Source: Romeriopsis navalis LEGE 11480
GTDB taxonomy: Bacteria > Cyanobacteriota > Cyanobacteriia > Leptolyngbyales > Leptolyngbyaceae
Length of the DNA stretch: 64,000 nucleotides
Assembly: GCF_015207035.1 (NCBI RefSeq)
Contig: NZ_JADEXQ010000010.1
Span: 1-64,000, forward strand
Direction of reading: 5' to 3'
The position numbers were made by a program, and so were the translations under genes. How positions within the stretch are numbered: the first letter of the stretch is position 1; each line of letters starts with the position of its first letter. The notes under the pieces are model-generated. The model searched no databases, was not told where the DNA came from, and saw only the letters and a list, made by a program, of their open reading frames with translations. Shown here piece by piece: positions 8,496-16,296 of the stretch.

Positions 8496-9098
8496 CTAGA
8501 GTTTACGATTAATGCGGAAAGTCAATTCAGCCGCATTTTTTCCATCACCGCGCATTGTAATTGTTTGACCAGCGCGACCAATAAATGTTTTGGGTCCACT
8601 GACACTACCTTGTCTATCCTGGTGATAGATCTTACCCGTATTAAGTTCGTACATTAGATTCAGTCTTGCCCCAAAGCGCCCGGGGCTAATATCTGCCTGA
8701 TCATCGGCACTGCCAGAATCACTGTCGTATAAATCAATCCCAATCCCAGCAAATTTAGAATGGCGCGATACCTTATGGATAAACGTTTGATTGAACGTCG
8801 GACGATCAGTGTTTGACTTCACCTGGGTATTGCCCAGAAATTTCCCTTGTACAACAACGCGACTGTAGAAGTCCGCTCGATGAGTTTTACGAAATGGAAT
8901 ACGTGGGTCAAACCGTGAGTGAGCTTTTGCTTTGATAATCGAAACTTGGATATCCTGGGTCGGAAATGCGCTTGCTGCATCGACTGTCACAAAAAGACTA
9001 AGAGCACTCATGAGTGTGAGATAACCAGCTAGAAATAGCCGATCTCGCCCAGAATTTTGAGTTTTTGCTTGATTCCGTGCAGTAGTGTAGTAAGTCAT
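8496..9098 (-). CDS. Secreted C2-like domain protein A
   Basis: 200 residues from ATG 9098, chosen because CGGAGAAC lies upstream; longer readings are unlikely. A signal peptide (FLAGYLTLMSALSLFVTV, cleavage near ASA) is followed by one C2-like domain: SRFDPRIPFRKTHRADFYSR (loop 1 acidic residues), then NTDRPTFNQTF, then IDLYDSDSGSADDQADISPG (loop 3 Asp cluster), and a closing TITMRGDGKNAAELTFRI strand pair. The order and spacing match eukaryotic C2 domains (SDPYV, then NPVWNE, then DxDxxxxDDxIG). Transcribed from the GGATCG-box promoter at 9324-9366. Role unknown; Ca2+ binding is inferred. Confidence 0.75.
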   Translation of the reverse strand: MTYYTTARNQAKTQNSGRDRLFLAGYLTLMSALSLFVTVDAASAFPTQDIQVSIIKAKAHSRFDPRIPFRKTHRADFYSRVVVQGKFLGNTQVKSNTDRPTFNQTFIHKVSRHSKFAGIGIDLYDSDSGSADDQADISPGRFGARLNLMYELNTGKIYHQDRQGSVSGPKTFIGRAGQTITMRGDGKNAAELTFRINRKL

Positions 9099-9323
9099 GA
9101 TTAGTTCTCCGATTAGATTGTTTGAAGACCGTGTTTGGCATGAGTTTTGGGCAAGAAAACTGTAACTGGCGCTGTATCGGTCGCCACTGGGCTGGATACC
9201 ATTACGCATCTGAGTTTTGGCAGCATACTTGAAGCCTGATTTCTGGAGCTAAGTTGAATACTGAGTGAGGAATTACAGTCAGCAGTGTTTGCTCAAAACC
9301 GTTTGCTCAACCCGGTGAATCCA

Positions 9324-9366
9324 AGATAAAAAACTCAGCGATCCAAAACCGATCCGGTAGCGATCC
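9324..9366 (-). promoter_or_regulatory. GGATCG-box promoter, three repeats
   Basis: Minus-strand heptamers GGATCGC (9360-9366), GGATCGG (9349-9355) and GGATCGC (9338-9344) have an exact 11-bp period. Eight bp then separate the last from TTATCT (9324-9329), followed by T. The leader to the start at 9098 is about 220 nt. A fourth, mismatched copy may lie at 9371-9377. This occupies most of the 9099-9450 gap. Confidence 0.75.
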
Positions 9367-9450
9367 GGATACGCCCCAACCATAAGCAAATCGCCCAAAC
9401 TTCATACCAGTAGGAGGCATAGAATTTTCAACAAATTGCAATTAGCCGGA

Positions 9451-10422
9451 TTAAGAGCCTTTATGGATAATCCGGAAGAATAAATTCGCACCGCGTTTAC
9501 GATCGTTGCCCGCTGCCCGCAGAACTGGACTAATCTTGTTTCCACCAAGAGGTCCAGCTCCCATTTGACCAAGCACTTGATTATCTGGTCCAACGATTTC
9601 GCCTGTGGCAATTAGATAACGCACTTTAAACGTTCGTGCGCTTCCAGGGCTGATATCGGCTTGGTCATCGCGCCCAAAATCATCATCCATCATTGTGATT
9701 TCAAATTTGACTTCGCCTTGGGTCCCAGGAATTTTCCGGAATGCTGATTGATTAAAAATTGGGAAATCATTATTTTTAATCGTGCGTGTTTTCAGCAGAC
9801 GCCGTCGATCGAGATTGACTTTCACATAGAAATCCGCCCTTGCCGATCGTCCTCCAGAAAAGGTGCGATTATCAAAAGATTCGCTGGTTTTCACATTTGC
9901 CCCGCGAATCTCAATGCCCACTTGAGAATCGCGTCTTTGCTTTTGGGGCAATAATCGAAAACTATAAGCGGCTGCCGAATTTCGACTGTTGCCAAATACC
10001 TGAAATAAAAGCCGTGTTTTGCCTTGAATATTCAGTTGTCGCTGAGTATTGTTTCCGGCAGATGTCAGTAAAACGACTCGATCGCTAAAGTCACGTCGGC
10101 CATTGTTATTCGTGTCTTCTAAGACTGCATAGGAAAGCCTCGCAGAATTATTACCAGACGTAATGACTAAGGACTGAGCAGCACCATTGACAGTAAAGGC
10201 GTAGAGGTCGCTATCCTGTCGATTACTCAGCTGACCAGAAATGGATAGTGCTTGGTCAACCACAACTGTACCAGTATTGGCTTGGATATTGTTGGGTTCT
10301 CGATCGCGAATAATGCGGGTAAAGGTAGCGGCTTTGCTTGGAAGCGGAGCAAATAGTTGAAGTATGGCAGTGCTGAGAAATAGCGCACTGAATATGGCAG
10401 TACGCAATGGTTGAGATTGCAT
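9451..10422 (-). CDS. Secreted PPC-like plus C2-like protein B
   Basis: 323 residues from ATG 10422 (AGGAGA 8 nt upstream). A signal peptide ends near PSKA-A (about 31). Residues ~38-155 form a PPC-like (bacterial pre-peptidase C-terminal) beta-sandwich beginning REPNNI, with DSDLYAFTV and an EF-hand-like loop EDTNNNGRRDFSD. The C2-like domain follows (~165-323): ARADFYVKVNLD, TIKNNDFPIFNQS, MMDDDFGRDDQADISPG. The last strand pair carries a ~14-residue insertion relative to the paralogues. It lies directly downstream of the C2-like remnant at 10512-10720. Calcium binding is inferred from the two acidic loop sets. Confidence 0.75.
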   Translation of the reverse strand: MQSQPLRTAIFSALFLSTAILQLFAPLPSKAATFTRIIRDREPNNIQANTGTVVVDQALSISGQLSNRQDSDLYAFTVNGAAQSLVITSGNNSARLSYAVLEDTNNNGRRDFSDRVVLLTSAGNNTQRQLNIQGKTRLLFQVFGNSRNSAAAYSFRLLPQKQRRDSQVGIEIRGANVKTSESFDNRTFSGGRSARADFYVKVNLDRRRLLKTRTIKNNDFPIFNQSAFRKIPGTQGEVKFEITMMDDDFGRDDQADISPGSARTFKVRYLIATGEIVGPDNQVLGQMGAGPLGGNKISPVLRAAGNDRKRGANLFFRIIHKGS

Positions 10423-10511
10423 TGGGATATCTCCTAGATTTGAAGTGAAGAGAGCGGTTTTACAGGGTGTAAGGCGGGTGCTGAAGTATGCCTGATATCT
10501 TGATCGAGTGA

Positions 10512-10720
10512 CTAGCAAGTCTTTTGATAAGCCACCATAAAGGTGAGACTGGCTTGTTTTAGCCCTAAACGTCGGCTACCTTTGATCGTAATTAGACGAT
10601 TAGTTTTTCCAATTACTCGCCCCTGACCATCGCGGACCGGGTGTTTATCCGCACGGAATGTATGGAAAAATTGGCTGAGACCACTGCGAGTAATAGCAGT
10701 TGGTTGAGGTAGCCCCTCAT
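10512..10720 (-). pseudogene. Remnant of a C2-like family gene (signal peptide plus last strands)
   Basis: ATG 10720 has GAGG upstream and encodes a signal-peptide-like MRGYLNQLLLLAVVSANF. In another frame the sequence up to the stop at 10512 reads FRADKHPVRDGQGRVIGK, then NRLITIKGSRR, then ASLTFMV. That is the last ~45 residues of the family (YxxxTGxVxGPxGxxIG, then ITVKG, then ASITFKI). The central ~100 residues, with the Asp loops, are deleted and the frame is broken. It is good evidence that the family grows and shrinks by tandem duplication and deletion. Confidence 0.65.
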
Positions 10721-10854
10721 GATATTTTCCTCAGTCAGAATTTGTGTTGTGGTTTGACAGAAAAAGTTGACGTGGTCGCTGAGAGTGGAAAAGCGGCTTG
10801 ATGTTTTAGCGATCAAACCGCACACACACAACTCATTAGGCAATAGAAAGGTAG

Positions 10855-11766
10855 CTATCGATCGATATGATTAACCGAGAAGGTGATGCTAGCGCGTTTC
10901 CCAGAGTTACCTTGCATCGTAATTCTCTGCCCACTGCGGCCAATTACTTTGCCGTTTGGCCCCAGAACTTGTCGTTTTTCCGGAAGATATGTGATGAACA
11001 AAGATTTGCTAGAAGCAGGGCTGATATTTGCCTCATCATCAAAACCCGCATCCGCATCCATTAGCTGGATTCTGTAGCGAAGTGATTTGGCATCAAATGC
11101 AATACTATCGGACATGACCTTACTGAAAGTGGGTGAATTGTTGTCATTCACTTTGTTCGTTCTAGAAACAGGGAATTTCGCATTACCCCTGTATAACTCA
11201 GCAAAGAAATCAGCACGGTCTTTTTTAGTAAACCGAATTTTCGCATCAAAGCGCGAAATTGCTTTTGCAGAATGGACTTTTACAGTAACGCTACGTCTGA
11301 CTGCCTGAGTATATACGCTGCCACTATAGCTACCGCTAGAAGATGTAGCGCTTTTATTAACCCGTAGGAGGTATCGCTTTCCGGAGCTTGTTTGGACACT
11401 GCCATTTTTATTGAATAGCACTAACTTATCGGCCCGATCAACCTGGAAATTCTTGTTGGTGTCTTCATATAATCCCCAGCTGGCACCACGAGCATTGAGG
11501 GTAAAGCTGAATAACTTTGTTCCAGGTAATACAGGGAAGTACTGAACATCAGTTTTATCAAAGCGCGAAACAGACCCTTTAATTTGTAAAAAGTTTTTGG
11601 GACTAATAGCTCCCAAGGCTTGCATATTGGGCTTGAGATTATTGGGTTCCATATCTTTCAGCTGAATTGTCTGGATTCTTGTAGCAGCAGCAGATTGGTT
11701 CAGCATCAGTGGTGCAGTAAACATCGATGCACCCAGCAAAGCAGCAGTAAATAGTTGACGTTTCAT
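10855..11766 (-). CDS. Secreted PPC-like plus C2-like protein C
   Basis: 303 residues, ATG 11766 with AAGGAAAACC upstream. Signal peptide to about AAA (28). PPC-like domain ~38-155 starts DMEPNNLKP, contains DVQYFPVLPG and an EF-hand-like YEDTNKNFQVDRAD. C2-like domain ~160-300: SRFDAKIRFTKKDRADFFAE, NNSPTFSKV, LMDADAGFDDEANISPAS, then ITMQGNSGKRASITFSV. The usual ADI is ANI here. It is expressed from the GGATCG-box promoter at 11838-11891 with a leader of about 65 nt. The architecture is the same as in proteins B, F and H. Confidence 0.78.
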   Translation of the reverse strand: MKRQLFTAALLGASMFTAPLMLNQSAAATRIQTIQLKDMEPNNLKPNMQALGAISPKNFLQIKGSVSRFDKTDVQYFPVLPGTKLFSFTLNARGASWGLYEDTNKNFQVDRADKLVLFNKNGSVQTSSGKRYLLRVNKSATSSSGSYSGSVYTQAVRRSVTVKVHSAKAISRFDAKIRFTKKDRADFFAELYRGNAKFPVSRTNKVNDNNSPTFSKVMSDSIAFDAKSLRYRIQLMDADAGFDDEANISPASSKSLFITYLPEKRQVLGPNGKVIGRSGQRITMQGNSGKRASITFSVNHIDR

Positions 11767-11837
11767 GGTTTTCCTTTATTTGTGTTGTTTGTTTGTTGAG
11801 TGAGGTTTGATTCATTTCCTCAACCCACCTGAAACTA

Positions 11838-11891
11838 AGATAATCAGTCGGCCGATCCAGAATCGATCCATTACCGATCCAAAAGCGATCC
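11838..11891 (-). promoter_or_regulatory. GGATCG-box promoter, four repeats
   Basis: Four minus-strand GGATCG heptamers (11885, 11874, 11863 and 11852, each +6) with a strict 11-bp period. The last ends 8 bp before TTATCT (11838-11843), followed by TA. Four in-phase copies cannot easily arise by chance, and the 8-bp gap to the -10 is that reported for SARP/BTAD activators. It drives protein C. Confidence 0.8.
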
Positions 11892-11908
11892 AGTTCAATT
11901 TGATTCAT

Positions 11909-11943
11909 AAAAAAGCGCTACTTCCTTTTGGGAGTAGCACTTT
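11909..11943 (-). terminator. Intrinsic terminator after the BTAD/DUF4242 unit
   Basis: In minus-strand RNA, AAAGUGCUACUCCC pairs with GGAAGUAGCGCUUU (14 bp with one G-U and one mismatch) around an AAAA loop, and a run of six U follows. It lies 34-68 nt after the stop of 11977-12504 and isolates that unit from the downstream promoter at 11838-11891. Confidence 0.85.
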
Positions 11944-11976
11944 CAGGAGATCGAATTTTGATCGAATCAATGATAT

Positions 11977-12504
11977 CTATGGTGCAATTAGCATTGCTGG
12001 CCACATTCGATCGCACGATAAGCCTAATTCCTCATGTGCTGATTCAACCACCCCATTGTCTGGTGCATTCAGTTCACAAATTAACTTCGATCGATCCTTC
12101 GATACATAGGACTGCACCCACTCCACCCCTTGATGTGTCAAATTTGACATCAGCTTTTGCGTTGTCGCCTCACGATCGGCCGCCGATAGTTCATTGGGAT
12201 ATGTCACTTCAAATACCTTTAACGTCTCCTGATTTCTGGGTGACTGCTTAATCGCCAATTTCATCGCCTCGGCGGTCCAAACCTGACTAAAGAACCCACC
12301 GGCTTTGCGATATGAATCACGAATCGACTCCGCATCTGGCGCATCAAATGTGCAAATCATGCGACGACGATCATTTGATAGCAATGAGTATCGCCATTCG
12401 CCTTGACGTTCAGTCACACAACTCAAAATGCGAAAATCTGTCTCCGTTGGCTCATCCGGCGTTAAAGGCGCATCTGATAGTGTTTCGACAATAACTAAAG
12501 ACAT
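11977..12504 (-). CDS. DUF4242-like (nickel-binding-type ferredoxin fold) protein, duplicated domain
   Basis: 175 residues made of two similar halves. The first has ILSCVTERQGEWRYSLLSND, RRMICTFDAPDAESIRDSYR; the second has VEWVQSYVSKDRSKLICELN, APDNGVVESAHEELG. The W..S(Y/L).S.D..+.IC...APD pattern is the core of DUF4242. GAGG lies 6 nt before ATG 12504. It starts 92 nt downstream of the BTAD regulator and shares its terminator at 11909-11943. DUF4242 genes are often found next to BTAD-AAA regulators, so it may modulate the regulator; this is inference. Confidence 0.75.
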   Translation of the reverse strand: MSLVIVETLSDAPLTPDEPTETDFRILSCVTERQGEWRYSLLSNDRRRMICTFDAPDAESIRDSYRKAGGFFSQVWTAEAMKLAIKQSPRNQETLKVFEVTYPNELSAADREATTQKLMSNLTHQGVEWVQSYVSKDRSKLICELNAPDNGVVESAHEELGLSCDRMWPAMLIAP

Positions 12505-12596
12505 AAGAAACCTCGTTCAAGCTAATTCCAGTGAAAATATGCTATTGGTCAAATCCCAGTCGCATCGAATTCTGACTGGTTGAAATGCAGGCCCGT

Positions 12597-15500
12597 TCAG
12601 CGTTGCTGCGAATGCCGACTGATTGCCGGAGCACGCGCCTGTATTTGTTGACTCAATTGCTCCAGGGCCTGTCTCGCCGGGAGATTGATAAAATCGCGAT
12701 CGACAATTTCCTGCAAAATTCCGTACTGCGTTGCTGCCAAGCGCCGTTCTCCCATCGCCCATAAACCCTGCACCCAAAGCGCCCAACTGTGAGCAATTTC
12801 ACTCGGCTGATCCAAACGTTTAGCAATATCTAAAGCCATCGTCGATCGCGTCACGGCTAATTCATATCGCCCACCGTCAAAATCTGCTTTACCGGCCCAC
12901 AACAGCAAATAAGCCAACGATCGCTGGGAATCCAACTGCTCCAGCACATCGAGCGCCTGGACCAAATCCAACTCGGCATCAGTTTCCGCCAAACAGTAAC
13001 GCACTAGTGCCTTTAACCCGCGTGCGATGGCGACTTCACTGCCATCACTTTGCATTTGATCGGCAAGGGTAATCATGGTCTCGCAGTCAGACAAAGCATC
13101 CACTGGAGTATCCGCCTCAATCTCCACCATGATTAAATAGCGTAAATATAGAATTTCAATCCAGTGATCCTGCTCCGCCTGAGTAACGGCTAACGCCGTA
13201 CGCAAATTTGATCGGGCTGCTGCATACCGCCCATAATGCCGATGGATACATCCCAACCCACAGTTAATATCCGCCGATCGCAGCCCCAATCGTTCGGCCA
13301 GCGATTGCGCCTCTAAGAGTACCGCTTCCGCCCGAATCATATCGCGGCCAATTTCCGCTAGGCATGAGCCGCTATGGGCCAACATGCGCACTGCATCCGC
13401 TGGATTTGCCACTCGACTAGCGGCCGCCATCTGTAACGAATGCTCATGCAACTCTACGTAGTTGTCCAGCACAAACTGAATATTTAGCAGCGAATCCATC
13501 ACAATCGTCGCTGCCTCAGTTAGGTTCAATGCTGCCGCCTGCTGGTGCAACTGTTGCACTTCCTCGGCCAACTCAGCACCACGCTCGCCAGTCACCCCGG
13601 CGACCACACAAGCCTCGATCAACTTGGCCCGCAGGGGAATCTGCTTTTTTGGCGTTAGCCCCTCACAATATTCAATTCCCTTCTGAGCCAGTTCTAAAGC
13701 ATCGGTATAGGCAAACAGACGTAAACCATGTTCTGCGGCACCAAGATATGCGGCTGCGGCAACGGCTTGTTCACCCCCAAGTGCGGCATGGTGGGCAATA
13801 TCACCTGCCATTGATGGATCTTGGGCGTGATGCGCTTGAAGTTGTTGAGAAATCTGCAAATGCACCAATTGCCGTCGTGGTGCCGAAAGCTGCTGGTACA
13901 CCACCCGCCGCACAATATCATGAGCAAAATCATAGTCCCGCTCATGCGCGACTGTCGCACTGGGCCGAATAATTGACTGTTGTTCTAGCTCCTCGATCGC
14001 CCCCAGCAATGTGGCTAATGGATAATTCGCAACCTGAGCAATTGTCGAAGGATTAAAGCTCCGACCCAGTGCGGCGGCCCAAGGCAAGACGGCCTGCGCA
14101 TCATCATCAAGCAGTTGCAACCGATCCTGAATCAGGGCTTCGATGTTATTGGTCTGCCCTGTCTGTTGCTGGGCCAAAGCCCGCGCAATTTCTAAGGTAA
14201 ATAACGGATTTCCTCCACTATCGATAAACACCTGATTGACAATTTCTAGTGATAAATCAGCAGGGTCTACTGCCTGTGTACTCCGAATCAAATCAGCGGT
14301 TTGTTCTCGATCGAGCGGCTCCAAATCAATCCGTTGCAACTTCTGCTCTCGCCGTAATGCTTGGAACACCCGTTGCATCGTCATGTTATCTTCCATCTCC
14401 CGCGGCCGGGCCGTACAAGCAAACAACACCGGTAATGGTCGCAACAGCCGTATCGCATAATGCATCAACGTCGAAGATGCTTCATCAAACCACTGAATAT
14501 CATCCAAAATCATCACTAGCGGCGCTTGCTTAGCCCGCTCCACCAGCAATTGCACCACCGCATCTAATAACTGACTGGGATCAGGCGGCGTTAATGGTGG
14601 TTGCCCCAACTCTGGCAATAAAAAACGTAATTCTGGTGATACGGAAACATCGTTCACATCCGGCACCATGCCGGCTGAGCGCAACGCATCAATCCAGATC
14701 CCATAGGGGCGCATCATCTCGGCAGCAAACCCCTGGGCCCACAAAACCTGGGCCTGATTTGCCTGGGCAGTCGCTTGGAGTTCCTCCATCAAACGGGTTT
14801 TGCCAATACCGGGTTCACCCACTAGTAACATCACATTAGCGGACTGACTGGCATTGACCTGATCGGGATGTTTTAATGTGGGATTTGACCATTGGCGCAG
14901 TGCGGACCACTCCAGCTCACGACCGACCAAGGGAAATTGCGCGACATGGGACTGTGATATGGCTAGCGACGAGATTTGGGTTGTGGCAGTCTCTGGAGTG
15001 GTGTTCAGGGGTCGGTTTGCCACCGCATTGCCCGTTGAGGTCGGCACATCATCATCACAGAGCAACTGCTCGTAGAGCTTCCTTGTTGTTGTACTGGGAT
15101 CGATCCCCAACTCCTCCCGCAATATCGTCATACACTGGTGATACATTTGCAGCGCATTCGATCGATCGCCCATCAAGCCGTATAGCCGCATTAAGGTACA
15201 GTAGGCGGCCTCATTTAGCTCATCAAGCCGCAGCATTTGTTGAGCATGGGTAAGGGCGAGGGGATACTCCTGTTGCGCTTCTAACAGACTCGTCAATTGC
15301 TCTAATGAACGGCTATAAAGCTGACGTAAGCGCTCACGTTCTGGGAAGACCCAATCATCATCGAAATTTGGGAGCAAGTCGCCTCGGTATAAGTTGATTG
15401 CCTGTTCCAGATTGCTCCGGCGAGTTGCTTGATTCGCTGTGGCTGCAACCTGTGCGGCTGCAACTTCAAAGGCTTCAATATCTAAACTATAGTCACCCTT

Positions 15501-15788
15501 AGGTCGCCATTGCAGTAATTTCGTATCGGTCCATAGCCATTCCTCATCAGCTGGTAGTCCCCGACGCAAACGGCTGAGTTCCTTACGCAGATTGGCGCGG
15601 GCCTGTGCTTCATTCGAGTCGGGCCAGATTTGGAACGCCACCCGCTCACGGGGCTGCGCCTTCGCTCGGTATAGCATCAGATAGGCCAATAAGCGCTGCG
15701 ATCGTCCGGCCGTGATTGTACTAAGCGGTTGATCACCATAAATCAGTGAGAATCCACCGAGGAGGCTAATACGTAAAGTGAGGGACAT
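12597..15788 (-). CDS. BTAD-family transcriptional activator with AAA ATPase and TPR regions
   Basis: A 1063-residue regulator. Residues 1-108 form an OmpR-like winged helix (LLAYLMLY, FQIWPDSNEAQARANLRKEL, LSRLRRGL). Residues ~128-245 are the bacterial transcriptional activator domain (AINLYRGDLLPNF to LREELGIDP). Residues ~285-560 are an AAA/STAND ATPase with Walker A GEPGIGKT (324-331) and Walker B LVMILDDIQWFDEAS. The remaining ~450 residues are helical, TPR-like repeats. BTAD proteins such as SARPs bind heptamers at 11-bp steps, and three such promoters lie just downstream. The gene's own upstream region holds two CCTGAA-box promoters (15941-15983, 16093-16135). The inducing signal is unknown. 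Confidence 0.88.
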   Translation of the reverse strand: MSLTLRISLLGGFSLIYGDQPLSTITAGRSQRLLAYLMLYRAKAQPRERVAFQIWPDSNEAQARANLRKELSRLRRGLPADEEWLWTDTKLLQWRPKGDYSLDIEAFEVAAAQVAATANQATRRSNLEQAINLYRGDLLPNFDDDWVFPERERLRQLYSRSLEQLTSLLEAQQEYPLALTHAQQMLRLDELNEAAYCTLMRLYGLMGDRSNALQMYHQCMTILREELGIDPSTTTRKLYEQLLCDDDVPTSTGNAVANRPLNTTPETATTQISSLAISQSHVAQFPLVGRELEWSALRQWSNPTLKHPDQVNASQSANVMLLVGEPGIGKTRLMEELQATAQANQAQVLWAQGFAAEMMRPYGIWIDALRSAGMVPDVNDVSVSPELRFLLPELGQPPLTPPDPSQLLDAVVQLLVERAKQAPLVMILDDIQWFDEASSTLMHYAIRLLRPLPVLFACTARPREMEDNMTMQRVFQALRREQKLQRIDLEPLDREQTADLIRSTQAVDPADLSLEIVNQVFIDSGGNPLFTLEIARALAQQQTGQTNNIEALIQDRLQLLDDDAQAVLPWAAALGRSFNPSTIAQVANYPLATLLGAIEELEQQSIIRPSATVAHERDYDFAHDIVRRVVYQQLSAPRRQLVHLQISQQLQAHHAQDPSMAGDIAHHAALGGEQAVAAAAYLGAAEHGLRLFAYTDALELAQKGIEYCEGLTPKKQIPLRAKLIEACVVAGVTGERGAELAEEVQQLHQQAAALNLTEAATIVMDSLLNIQFVLDNYVELHEHSLQMAAASRVANPADAVRMLAHSGSCLAEIGRDMIRAEAVLLEAQSLAERLGLRSADINCGLGCIHRHYGRYAAARSNLRTALAVTQAEQDHWIEILYLRYLIMVEIEADTPVDALSDCETMITLADQMQSDGSEVAIARGLKALVRYCLAETDAELDLVQALDVLEQLDSQRSLAYLLLWAGKADFDGGRYELAVTRSTMALDIAKRLDQPSEIAHSWALWVQGLWAMGERRLAATQYGILQEIVDRDFINLPARQALEQLSQQIQARAPAISRHSQQR

Positions 15789-15940
15789 AATTTAACCGTC
15801 CTTCAGACGAACCGATGATCAACAGGGAAACGAGCACGGAATGTGGTTTTGCCTCTGGGTATAGACGTATGGGGTGGGATCGGTGCTAGGCCTGTTTGGC
15901 ATACTTGAGTAATGGCAGTGAAAGCAATAGTGTTGTGATT

Positions 15941-15983
15941 AGTATGCAAAATCCTGTACAGCAGGAATTCAGGAGAATTCAGT
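15941..15983 (-). promoter_or_regulatory. CCTGAA-box promoter of the BTAD regulator
   Basis: Minus strand: ACTGAATTCT (15974-15983), CCTGAATTCC (15964-15973), 17 bp, CATACT (15941-15946). Three further boxes in the same orientation lie at 16001, 16011 and 16021 (ten-bp steps), forming a dense operator. The leader to 15788 is about 145 nt. Confidence 0.75.
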
Positions 15984-16092
15984 TCTTCCGGTAGGGTGGA
16001 TTCAGAAGAATTCAGGTTTTTTCAGGTGACGATCGAGCCAGCCATAACAATTCTTTCACCAGTGCAATATCGTGGTGAATTAAAGGCTAGTG

Positions 16093-16135
16093 ATCATAGC
16101 GAATTTTGCTCGATCGAAATTCAGTTAAGTTCAGG
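16093..16135 (-). promoter_or_regulatory. Second, distal CCTGAA-box promoter facing the BTAD regulator
   Basis: Minus strand: CCTGAACTTA (16126-16135), ACTGAATTTC (16116-16125), 17 bp, TATGAT (16093-16098). It points away from the exoprotein gene at 16297. The 15789-16296 gap otherwise holds no gene, and I found no clear plus-strand promoter for the exoprotein. Confidence 0.7.
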
Positions 16136-16296
16136 TCTTACTGGGATATTTGACCAAATCATCATTGCTAATAAATTTCCAAGCTGATAAATTTCCAATA
16201 AATTGACTTGAAGTCGGTGAAGTGTTTGCGACATGATGAAGCTGGCAGTGACCGGTATTTGCTGAGCTGTCATTAAGTTGCTCTGGCGCTGGATTT

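Noticed and set aside
11639-11908. 89-codon minus-strand frame across the start of C2-like gene C
   Set aside because: It runs in a different frame over the promoter and signal peptide region of gene C, which has a better start and a family match.
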